Shown here piece after piece: positions 1-8,100 of a stretch of DNA of 10,690 nt. The stretch covers positions 1 through 10,690 of the forward strand of contig CAYMST010000167.1 in assembly GCA_964393115.1 (NCBI GenBank). Direction: 5' to 3'. The DNA is from CAYMST01 sp964393115 (lineage in GTDB: Bacteria > Bacteroidota > Bacteroidia > Cytophagales > Cyclobacteriaceae). The translations under genes were made by a program, and so were the position numbers. The notes beneath the pieces were generated by a model. The model ran no database searches, was not told where the DNA came from, and saw only the letters and a list, made by a program, of their open reading frames with translations. Numbering within the stretch: the stretch's first letter is position 1; each line of letters opens with the position of its first letter.

Positions 1-1
1 T

Positions 2-256
2 AAGATTTGTACTACGGTGGGTAGTGAGACTTCATATGAGGTAGTAGACATGCAAAAGTACCCTTGGCAAACCGATCGGCTATACCCCGAACCCCCAAGT
101 ATTGTGGCTTGTAATGAGAATATCCTACAGGATATGCTTGGAAACGTAACAGCTGAAAACACCGGACTTGATAATATGGAGACAGCGAGATTGGTTTGGG
201 CGGCTTACGAATCTGCTCGCACGAGCGAATCCATTCGACTCACTGATTTTACCTGA
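2..256 (+). CDS. C-terminal end of a Gfo/Idh/MocA-family oxidoreductase (partial at left edge)
   Basis: The frame is open from the left edge of the window to a TGA at 254-256, so only about the last 84 residues are visible. The final 30 residues (ETARLVWAAYESARTSESIR and what follows) match the usual C-terminal helix of Gfo/Idh/MocA NAD(P)-dependent sugar oxidoreductases, where a motif like 'vELvlAaYeSartGk.v.L' closes the protein. The nucleotide-binding Rossmann half lies outside the window, so neither cofactor motif nor catalytic lysine can be checked. The GTG at 17 is not a likely start because coding similarity continues upstream of it. The next gene begins about 40 bp downstream on the same strand and encodes a secreted glycosidase-like protein, which suggests a shared sugar-catabolic operon. 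Family assignment rests on the C-terminal pattern only; the substrate is unknown. Confidence 0.65.
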   Translation, partial: KICTTVGSETSYEVVDMQKYPWQTDRLYPEPPSIVACNENILQDMLGNVTAENTGLDNMETARLVWAAYESARTSESIRLTDFT

Positions 257-296
257 AAACCGCACAAAAACTGTTCATGAAATTATTGCTCAGAAA

Positions 297-1637
297 ATGA
301 AAAAGATGCTAGTTCTCATTCTATTTTGTTGTCTTGCTATCAAAAGTTTTGCAGGGCTGCCAACCCTTCATATATCGGAAAATAATAGGTATTTGGTGGA
401 TGCTGAAGGAAAACCGTTTTTCTGGCTTGCAGAAACAGCGTGGTGGATGACATTTAAGTTAGACCGCGGTGAGATAGCCGATTACTTTCAAGATCGTAAG
501 CAAAAAGAATTCACGGTCATTCAAGGACCCTGCGCTTTGTGGTATCACAGTGGAAAACCTAACGCTGATGAGAAATCCACTTGGTATGGTAATGTAGCTT
601 GGGAAAATACCGAGGGACACAAGCCTTTTTTGGGAGGTGAGACGAATGTGGATTCCATAAATCCCTTTTATTGGCAATATTATGATTATATCGTAGAGCA
701 AGCAGCACAACAGGGACTATATCTAATGTTCGTTACCATGTGGGAGCAACATGTAGATTTATTTACCGAGGACCAGCACTACAGACTAGGGAGGTTTCTA
801 GGACAGCGTTATAAGGACCAAACACATATTATTTGGTGCCTAGGTGGTGAGGTGTCGGATATAAAAACAGTTAAGGCTAGTAAACTAGAGGCACTTGTCA
901 AAGGCATAAACAAAGGAAGAGAAGGTGGTGTTCATCAACTCATGATGATGCACTCTTCTAGCGTCAAGACTTCACTCCATTATCACAACAGAGACTTTAA
1001 TCAAATTAATAATGACCAGGAACCGTACGACTCGGAAGGTTTATACCAACATGTCTTACAAGACTGGGAAGAAAACCCGCCAAGACCATCCTTTATCATT
1101 GAAACTGGTTACGAGGGGATAGAAGGAATTAATGCCTTTGAAACTAGGCGAGCAGCTTATTATTCTGTGTTTGCTGGTGGGATTGGGTTCGGTTATGGTG
1201 CTAATGCGGTATGGCAATTTTGGAAGGGAGGAAACGATCCAGATTACGGAGGAACCAATCCAAAAGAAACATATCAAGTTGAAATGCGGCTTGAGGGCGT
1301 TAAACAAATGAAATATCTTAAGGAATTGGTACTCAGCAGACCTAATTATTTCGACCGTGTGCCGGATAGTACTAAAATGATTTCAGGAGCAGGGGAGGGA
1401 TTGAATAGGGCTTTGCTTATGCGCGATACCGATTCCTGGCTTATGGTCTATCTACCCAATAGCCGTAAGATGACATTAGATACAAAATTCTTGGCGTGTA
1501 CACATCTAAAGATCATTCGCTTTAATCCTATAACTGGGACTTATTTGGAGATTGCGAGAAAGATAAAAAATACTGGTAAGTACGTTGCAAACGTATCTGG
1601 AGATAAGGATTTTGTGTTATTGATTGAAGGGAAATAG
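297..1637 (+). CDS. Exported DUF4038 / apiosidase-like (GH140-related) glycoside hydrolase
   Basis: A 446-residue protein from ATG 297. An upstream in-frame start at 168 would overlap the preceding gene and bury the signal peptide, so it is rejected. Residues 1-19 form a type I signal peptide (MKKMLVLILFCCLAIKSFA, then G). Residues about 22-300 carry the DUF4038 (PF13204) TIM-barrel pattern: 'LHISENNRYLVDAEGKPFFW', then ETAWW near 46-50, FTVIQ near 72-76, IIWCLGGE at 178-185, and IIETGYEG at 267-274. Residues about 283-446 fit the companion C-terminal domain annotated as 'putative collagen-binding' (PF12904): YYSVFAGGIGFGYG, then VWQFW, ending in DFVLLIEG. Characterised relatives (GH140) remove apiose from plant pectin, acting outside the cytoplasm. 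The family usually has GGD where this protein has GGE, so activity on apiosides cannot be assumed. E269 or E273 is a candidate nucleophile. The family call is firm, the substrate is not. Confidence 0.85.
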   Translation: MKKMLVLILFCCLAIKSFAGLPTLHISENNRYLVDAEGKPFFWLAETAWWMTFKLDRGEIADYFQDRKQKEFTVIQGPCALWYHSGKPNADEKSTWYGNVAWENTEGHKPFLGGETNVDSINPFYWQYYDYIVEQAAQQGLYLMFVTMWEQHVDLFTEDQHYRLGRFLGQRYKDQTHIIWCLGGEVSDIKTVKASKLEALVKGINKGREGGVHQLMMMHSSSVKTSLHYHNRDFNQINNDQEPYDSEGLYQHVLQDWEENPPRPSFIIETGYEGIEGINAFETRRAAYYSVFAGGIGFGYGANAVWQFWKGGNDPDYGGTNPKETYQVEMRLEGVKQMKYLKELVLSRPNYFDRVPDSTKMISGAGEGLNRALLMRDTDSWLMVYLPNSRKMTLDTKFLACTHLKIIRFNPITGTYLEIARKIKNTGKYVANVSGDKDFVLLIEGK

Positions 1638-2300
1638 GTGACAAGCAAAGAGTCATGCCATTCACCAATAAAAGTACTATGGAATGAATAGGTTGTACAC
1701 TTTTTAGACAAGATTCCTTCTAAAATAATTTTGATTCAAGGTGTCGTAGGGATCATCCAGACAACTTTTCGATCGATACATGAAACAGCTATTATCAAAG
1801 ATCGAAAAAGGAGAGCATGTTACGGTTCCCGATTATTGATTTGATGGTAATAAGCCAATAGAGAAGTAGCACTTGGCTTCGAATTTTGCGATTCTTTTTA
1901 GGAATATTCTCCTTCTTATGTCTGGTTGATTCGAAGGATTTTAGGAATACACTGGAAAGGTATAAATGTGAACATCAAAAGGCTATAAACTTTTATGATC
2001 ACCTTGGATGATGCACATAACGGTTTTGTGACTACTCAAAAAGAACATACCGATATTATTGTGCGTATGCCCTTGTGTTTTGAAGGTTTAATTTTGGGGT
2101 TCTCGCTTTCGCCAATCAAAGTAAAATCTATGATCGTAGGTCAATCGTCAAAAAAACCTTAAGACAACGTTAAGTTCAAAGAGAGAAAACCACTCTTTTT
2201 CATGAAATAAAATGCCTGAAATTCAAAATCGAAGAGGGTATGATTAAACCACCAAAAAACTGATTGGTTGGTTCTATAATTGTGCTCTTGCTGCTAATTG
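1638..2300. other. Gene-poor stretch with broken reading frames (possible decayed gene)
   Basis: No intact gene is visible on either strand between the glycosidase stop and the convergent gene at 2301. The + strand frame that includes an ATG at 1780 reads as a plausible protein (MKQLLSKIEKGEHVTVPDY) and stays sensible to about 1962. It is interrupted by TGA 1837, TAG 1867, TGA 1927 and TAG 1942. A second + strand frame, 1995-2162, is open for 55 codons (begins MITLDDAHNG) but has no similarity that I recognise. These pieces look like residue of one or more decayed genes; the family cannot be named. No convincing hairpin-plus-T-run terminator was found for the upstream gene. Confidence 0.4.
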
Positions 2301-2897
2301 CTACTTGTTATATAGATCATTGTAATAATTAACGATCAACGCTTGGTCACAGTTTTCGTAATATTGAAGCTTGTTTTCCTTCTTGAAATTGGTGATCTTT
2401 TCGATCTCATTTTCATTCAACAAAGACAAAAACTGCTTTTTGAAATTCCTTATTTTCAGCAATTTACCACTATGCCATATAAAGTATTGGTCTTCTTCCA
2501 CTTCGTTTATCATGAAAAACATAGGAGTCCCCATATCGTCTGCATAGGTATTGGATTTTGTCCTTCGAAGAAAATGCATAGAACCCACAATAATTTGTTC
2601 AAGTAATTCCGAATTATAAGCGTCTCGATAATATCTTCTGTATGATGTTACAGAGTTATCTTCTGCGTTATAAAGGCGGAGCAATCTAACTTTTCGGAAT
2701 GCCATCGACCTAAAGCCGCGTTCACTTCTTATTTGTACCCATTTATTGTCAAGATCTACTTCTGCCTTACCCCAAATGGAATCTCCCTTATGGTTGACCA
2801 TTAGGGCATCTTTTCCTTCTTTCATAAGTTTAAGCTGTGCCTGGAGTGGGGTACTCAAAATGGCACTAATTATCAATGAGAATAAAAATTGTTTCAT
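2301..2897 (-). CDS. Exported hypothetical protein (198 aa)
   Basis: An intact 198-residue frame on the - strand, from ATG at 2897-2895 to TAG at 2303-2301. Residues 1-20 are a clear type I signal peptide (MKQFLFSLIISAILSTPLQA, followed by Q), so the product is exported to the periplasm or beyond. The mature part has no name that I recognise. It starts with a beta-rich section (KGDSIWGKAEVDLDNKWVQI, residues 37-56), continues with a stretch rich in Arg and Tyr (87-112), and ends with a lysine-rich helix and a 'VNYYNDLY' tail (189-197). Uncharacterised small exported Bacteroidota proteins often share this layout. It converges on the + strand glycosidase and is followed upstream by the remains of an IS21 element. 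No sorting domain, lipobox or catalytic motif is visible. It appears real because the signal peptide and unbroken frame contrast with the decayed sequence on both sides. Confidence 0.7.
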   Translation of the reverse strand: MKQFLFSLIISAILSTPLQAQLKLMKEGKDALMVNHKGDSIWGKAEVDLDNKWVQIRSERGFRSMAFRKVRLLRLYNAEDNSVTSYRRYYRDAYNSELLEQIIVGSMHFLRRTKSNTYADDMGTPMFFMINEVEEDQYFIWHSGKLLKIRNFKKQFLSLLNENEIEKITNFKKENKLQYYENCDQALIVNYYNDLYNK

Positions 2898-2965
2898 CGA
2901 GTTGTTCTAATGTTATTGCCACACTTTCTAAATAGCATCCTAATATAAACTACGTAATAAAGCAT

Positions 2966-4096
2966 TCATTTGTTGACACTTAGCAACCTGTTTGTGCTAA
3001 GTGTCGACGAGTAAAAATCGTGAGCTTCTTGCCAATGTATTGATAAGGGACTGTAATAAGGCTTATCTTCTCCCAAACAGACATGCCCATTCATGATTAC
3101 TTTGACAACGGCTTGCTTTTTGATCTTGAAACGTTCTTCGGGAAGAATACTGAGGGTATGGGCTTCAATCTCTTCAAAAAGGAGTTTTCTTGAATACCCT
3201 CTTCCACTGAGGCAAGTACGGTTATGAACATCCAACTGCTCCCAAATCCCTTGATTGAGCTCTTCAAGAGAATGAAAAACCTCATGACGTAAGGGGCTAT
3301 AAATACGGGTATAAAGGATCATTACAGTGATTTCTACCAAGGATTTATCTCGGGGCTTTCGAGAACGTGCCGGTAAAACAGTCGTGTCATAATGGTCAGC
3401 AAAGTCTAAAAGGGTATCATTGATCTGAGGTTCATAACCATCACTTTTCGTGACGGCTGACTTTAAATTATCAGGAACGATCGCTTGAGGAACACCTCCA
3501 AAATAGTTCAACGCATTTTCCAAAGACTACATAAAATCATGCTTCTTTTGACTCAAAGTAGCTTCTGCATAAGTCAACTGGCTAGCTCCTAGAACCGCTA
3601 CAAAAAACTGAACTTCTTGCTCTTCTCCAGTCTTAGGACCTACAATATGGAGCGTTTTTCCAGTATAATCAACGAACATCTTATCTCCAGTTTTATGATC
3701 CATGTGCATGGTAAGCCGCACACAACACTGCAATTGCCAGTTCTTAAACTTCTCATAAAAAGTGGATCTGCCTATCGGCTCTGGATGTTACTGATAGTAT
3801 TCATACCACAACTGGAATCGGGTAACTCCAGTCTTTTTTAGTTCCTTTTCAGCGTACTTAAAATAAGTATATAAAGCTTCTTCTCGAGGCGTAATGGGCT
3901 TGTTTTGATCTTTGACCAATATAGCTTCCAGCTCCGTATCACTAAGCTCTTCAAGAACTTCTAAGCTTAATTGGGTGGCTACAAAACGGTTGATATACTT
4001 CTTTACTGTATTCCTGGACAACCGTAAAAAGTCACTAATAAAACGTTTACTCTTCCCTTCGTGGTGAAGGCTAAAAACTTTTCTTAATTTATTCAT
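2966..4096 (-). pseudogene. istA: Broken IS21-family transposase IstA
   Basis: The - strand frame from ATG 4096 encodes IS21-type IstA. The helix-turn-helix comes first (GKSKRFISDFLRLSRNTVKK, residues 14-33), then the DDE integrase core with D in FVDYTG, D in VPDNLKS, and E in DKSLVEITV, then a GHVCLGEDKPYY segment. Two stops lie in the same frame: TAA at 3790-3788 (after FQLWYEYYQ) and TAG at 3529-3527 (after HDFM, before SLENALNYFGGVPQ). Both could arise from a single C-to-T change in a Gln codon. Near 3050 two bases appear lost (frame shifts to VPYQYIGKK) and one more in the A-run at 3013-3017, which restores the first frame. Similarity ends at about YSST (3002); roughly 130 C-terminal residues of the family's usual length, and all of istB, are absent. 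The frame itself runs on to TGA at 2968-2966. The gene cannot make a working transposase. Confidence 0.85.
2975..3005. repeat. 11-bp perfect inverted repeat at the truncated end of istA
   Basis: GACACTTAGCA at 2975-2985 is repeated as its exact reverse complement TGCTAAGTGTC at 2995-3005, with a 9-nt spacer (ACCTGTTTG). It sits where IstA similarity stops (about 3002-3004). No T-run follows on either strand, so it does not look like an intrinsic terminator. It may be a rearrangement scar or part of a degenerate element end. Confidence 0.6.
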
Positions 4097-4280
4097 CGTT
4101 ATTGGGGTTCCTGCCTATAGTCACTACTTAATTTTCTGTAGCATACTACAACGCCAATAACTCCGCCTTTTAACTTAAACAGGTGGGTCAGATTGACCTG
4201 GATTTGATGGGTCAATATCCTCCGGATTCAACGGGTCAGGATAAACCGGATTTAGTGGGTCAACATCAGTGGATTATACA
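3002..4280 (-). mobile_element. Remnant of an IS21-family insertion sequence, one end only
   Basis: The element is defined by the istA pseudogene and by the terminal repeats upstream of it. Its istA-side tip can be placed near 4280, because the - strand there begins TGTATAATCC, which fits the TG start usual for IS21 ends. The other end and istB are gone, so no target-site duplication can be identified. The element is non-autonomous and probably immobile. Confidence 0.75.
4183..4280 (-). repeat. Four 24-bp tandem terminal repeats of the IS21 element
   Basis: On the + strand GGGTCA occurs at 4185, 4209, 4233 and 4257, exactly 24 bp apart, and each copy is followed by a GGATT block (4200, 4224, 4248, 4271). 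IS21-family ends are known to carry multiple internal repeats that bind IstA, so these are probably transposase-binding sites. The last unit differs by one base in spacing and leads to the presumed tip TGTATAATCC (- strand). Confidence 0.8.
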
Positions 4281-4568
4281 CGTTAGACTACTGATCATTG
4301 CTTGCCTCTAGCAATCAAAAGTCGCTATCGAAAAAGAAATATCAGATATGATCATTAAGCACAAAAAACGAATCAAAGATATTATGAGATACTACCCTCA
4401 GAATGACCCATTTTAGAGTGACAAAGTAGAAATAATAAAGTGGAAAAGGAGCTGATTTTAAGTGCTACTAAACCTAATAAAATCAAAATGTAGGCTAGGA
4501 AAAAGTTTAAGATAAGTCATAACTATTCAATAAACATTATTACTTTTTACAAGCAAACCACAGTTAAT
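4281..4568. other. Intergenic stretch between the IS remnant and the T9SS-protein gene
   Basis: No intact gene. A + strand frame is open at 4312-4416 and ends in a lysine-rich helix-like peptide (EKEISDMIIKHKKRIKDIM, then RYYPQNDPF and TAG). It lacks a convincing start and may be the tail of a gene cut by the insertion. A single TGACCCA at 4404-4410 resembles the IS repeat core but stands alone. The A/T-rich section 4500-4568 presumably holds the promoter of the next gene; TACTTTTT near 4543 is close to the Bacteroidota -7 box TAnnTTTG, but I see no matching -33 element. Confidence 0.4.
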
Positions 4569-5168
4569 ATGAAAAAACTGCTGCTCATATCCTTATCATT
4601 TGGATTTGTAAACACGCAAGCTCAGGATTATTGGCTGGTAATCCCTGAACCAATTCAGTTTTCTGTCGAAGCTGGTAAGGACTTAACCATAGAATATGGG
4701 GACACCGTTAATCTTGGTAAAGACATCAGAACCGCTGGAGGTGCCGGAGAGTATTCTTACTCATGGAGCTCAGATGATGTTACTTTTCCCTCAGCGAATT
4801 TGATAGTATCACCACGGCAAACCAAGATTTTCATTTTAAAAGTGGTTGACAAGAATGGCTGCACCGCTTCTGATACAGTCAAGATAAGTGTTAAATCACT
4901 TACCTCATCATCAATGTCGAAATTCAGAGGTCGAGTTAATCTTTACCCTAATCCCTCAGTGGATCAGATCACGCTGGATTTGGAGGGTTTCAAGGAGCAG
5001 GTGTCTTTAGAAATCGTTAATTTTTCAGGGTTATTGGTGCAAAAAGAAAGTTTTGAACCTATTATGACTAGACGCACTACTCAATATCAACTACCTTCTT
5101 CTGGGGTCTATTTTCTAAAATTGACATCTGGGTCCATGGTGGAGATTCTCAAATTCATTGTCAATTAA
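4569..5168 (+). CDS. T9SS-sorted exported protein with one PKD/Ig-like domain
   Basis: A 199-residue protein. Residues 1-19 are a signal peptide (MKKLLLISLSFGFVNTQAQ). Residues about 35-108 resemble a PKD/Ig-like beta-sandwich of the kind found in Bacteroidota surface proteins, with YSYSWSSDD at 62-70 and VVDKNGCTASDTVKISV at 92-108. Residues about 121-199 are a type A T9SS C-terminal sorting domain: VNLYPNPS (123-130), then GVYFLKL (179-185) and a final ILKFIVN. Such proteins cross the inner membrane by Sec and the outer membrane by the type IX system, and are then anchored or released. Apart from the single beta domain there is no cargo or catalytic region, so a structural, adhesive or accessory role is likely. 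The gene is followed after 12 bp by the FISUMP-protein gene, so the two are probably cotranscribed and may act together. Confidence 0.85.
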   Translation: MKKLLLISLSFGFVNTQAQDYWLVIPEPIQFSVEAGKDLTIEYGDTVNLGKDIRTAGGAGEYSYSWSSDDVTFPSANLIVSPRQTKIFILKVVDKNGCTASDTVKISVKSLTSSSMSKFRGRVNLYPNPSVDQITLDLEGFKEQVSLEIVNFSGLLVQKESFEPIMTRRTTQYQLPSSGVYFLKLTSGSMVEILKFIVN

Positions 5169-5180
5169 AACGTTTACACA

Positions 5181-8100
5181 ATGAAAAACCTTCTTCTTGT
5201 TCTATGTTGTTTCATGCTGAACTTGATTGCTTTTAGTCAAGAGCTCGAACCTCTCGAAATCAAGGTATTCCGTGGAGATACAATACGTTTGCATGCGGCC
5301 CCCTCAGGTGAAGCCTCTAGCATCTTCTGGCAACGGAGTGAAGATGGTAAAATATGGCATGTAATTGAAGGGGAAACTGGTGGTATTCTAGAAGTAGTGG
5401 TAGATAGTGCCATCTATTATCAACCTGGCATTTATGATCGAGATAAATGTTTTTATCAGGTTGGCCAATTAGCCAGCATTTCGGTTCGAGAACCAAATTC
5501 CGTGACCGATTACGACGGCAATACTTACAAAACAACCAAAGTTGGAAGACAGCTCTGGATGACAGAAAACCTAAGAGTAACTCACTATGCAAATGGGGAT
5601 CCTATTCCTAAAAGCGAACTTTTTTGGTTTCTCCATGACTCTAGCCTATATGCGGAAAAATATGGCGCCTATTATACGGGCGTAGCTGCAATGAATGGGG
5701 GGGCGTACAATCCAAATGTCAAAACCGTAATTCAAGGCGCCTGCCCTGCTGATTGGCACATTCCAAGTTCTTCTGAATGGAAAAATTTTATTGATTTCGG
5801 AGTTCATGAAGAAGTAATTTATCAAAGCAAAGGAAGTCACTACCTGTCGAGCAGTAAGCTGTCCCGGAAACTTGGCTTTTTTCTCGATAATGCGGGCTAT
5901 ATTCTACCTAGCTCAATTCCAGACAATGAGTTCTTTTACACAAAAGAAAATCCTGATGATCATGCAAACAGATTCTGGTCATCAACAAAAAATAATGAAT
6001 CGGAAAACGAAATCTGGGAAAAGGCAACAATCAACTATCTAGATTGGTATCCACTAGGAAATGAAGCCAGTTGGTCAATTGGTATATACAAAAGTAATTT
6101 AGAAGCCATGAGTGTAAGGTGTATAAGTAATGATGAGATTCGCTTACCTTCCATGTTACTACCAAGAACACCTTTTGATTTAAAAGTGAAGACAGGGTTT
6201 GAGACTCAGTTAGCATGGCAAAAAGACGAGGAAGATACATTGACATTTGACTATAAGGTGGTTTTGGTAGACAGTTTGCAGCGGAGACTGGAGTTTGAGC
6301 TCTACGACAACACAATTACTCTACAGTTACCAAATAACTCAACTTACCGGTGGTACGTCGTTGCTCGCAATTTTAACAGAGATTCGACTGTAAGTAGCCT
6401 GGACACCTTTAGAGTATCATACCCTGACTTTAACACCCAATTTGGATATGTTTCCGATATTGACAACAACCAATATAAAACGGTAAAAATTGGTGATCAG
6501 ATATGGATGGCCGAGAATATGAGAGTTACACGATATGAGAACGGCCAATCACTTGTCTTAGGACAGTCAAAATCGGATTCTACCAGATATTATTATTGGT
6601 ACAACAATGATTCGTCGAAGTATGCATCAAGTTATGGCGCTTTGTATAATTGGCCTGGAGCCAGTTATTCTTCCGAAGCGTCAATTGAAATAGTACAAGG
6701 TATTTGCCCCACAGGTTGGAAGATCCCTACTTCTTCGGACTGGATAAAATTAAGAAATGCCATACCTGACGGCAATGTAGATTACCTCAAGTCTACTTCA
6801 GATTGGTTCAATAACCACAATGGCAATAATTTTACAGGGTTTTCAGCATTGCCAGCGGGAGAACGTACCCGCTTTTTCAAGGACGATAAGGAGAGAACCA
6901 CTTTTTGGTCCTCAAGTATTGGGCAGACATATTTCTACATCGTCAATGCTAGCATCTCATATGATGACGAGAGTTTGCGCCTTAACGAATACGAAGATGG
7001 AACAAGTGGACGAAGTGTGAGATGTATAAAACAAGATAAAAGAAGCATTGGATCTCAACCCTCTTTTCTGAATACATTTTCTCCTATTACCGGAGATATT
7101 GTCAGAGATACTCCAATTACCCTTCGTTGGAATGCTGTGGACAGTGATAGTATATCAGGTCGATTGTCCTATGACTTATACTTTGGAACTAAGACAGACC
7201 TACCTCTTTATGTAAGTGAACTTCAAAAAAATGAATACGAATTTGTTAATGCCTTAGAGGAACAAACCTATTATTGGAAAGTGTCTGCCACAGATCCTTC
7301 TGGTAACATTATCATAAGTGAGATAAGAAGCTTTCAAGTAGATTATCCAGAGAATACAGCTCCGACATTAACCATCTTAAAGCAACCTGCTGACACAATT
7401 AAGACCAGTAGCGCTTCTTTAAAATGGGCTTCTAAGGACAATGAAAATAACATTGTAAAATATGATATTTATTACGGAAATCAAGACCAGTTGAAAATAC
7501 TGGAGAGTAATACTTCCTTAACAACAGTGGATCTTGAAGATTTAGAGGGTAACACGACATATCGATGGGTCATTACAGCGTTTGATGATGCTGTAAAAGA
7601 GGGAAGGGTATGGAGTGATACAGGTACTTTCTATGTAAAAGACACGTTACATTATGCCTCTGTAAGCGACATAGAAGGTAATTTCTATAGAACTGTAAGA
7701 ATCAATGGAATAGAATGGATGACTGAAAACTTAAGATCTACTCGGTATGGAAACGGCATTGAAGTCGACCAAAAAGATCCAATCCCACGAGGTGGTCATG
7801 CCTTATTTAACAATGAAAAACTTTTTATCAAAAAGAATGGCGAATTATATTATACATGGAACGCTGCGAACGATAGGGACTTTGATCAAAAGAATCTTGA
7901 GCCCACCATCATACAAGGCGTCTGTCCTGCCGGTTGGAGGCTTCCTCATGTTGAAGACTTTAGATCACTGCTGGCAGCGGTAGATAGCAAGTCTAAGGAG
8001 TTAACCATTGCCATAGATAAAAACAGTCCTCATTGCTTTGGCTTTTGTTCAGAACCCTTTGGTCTTAATGGAGATGGTGGATCAGGTACCGGTGAGTTTT

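Noticed and set aside
168..296. Upstream start at 168 for the glycosidase gene
   Set aside because: It would overlap the oxidoreductase gene by 89 bp and place about 43 residues before an obvious signal peptide starting at Met 297.
459..710. 83-codon frame on the - strand inside the glycosidase gene
   Set aside because: Lies wholly within a strongly supported gene on the other strand and has no recognisable motif.
1995..2162. 55-codon + strand frame as a small gene
   Set aside because: No recognised similarity, no clear start context, and it lies in a region full of broken frames; described as part of the decayed stretch instead.
2343..2606. 87-codon + strand frame opposite the exported hypothetical gene
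   Set aside because: The - strand frame has a signal peptide and longer coverage; this one has no features.
4183..4280. CRISPR array
   Set aside because: Repeats are short, directly tandem, and lie upstream of istA as IS21 terminal repeats do; there are no spacers of normal length and no cas genes.
4404..4410. Single TGACCCA as a second IS21 end
   Set aside because: One isolated 7-bp match without the 24-bp repeat pattern or a transposase fragment nearby.
6031..6315. 94-codon - strand frame inside the FISUMP gene
   Set aside because: Shadow of the coding strand; the + strand product has clear domains across this interval.
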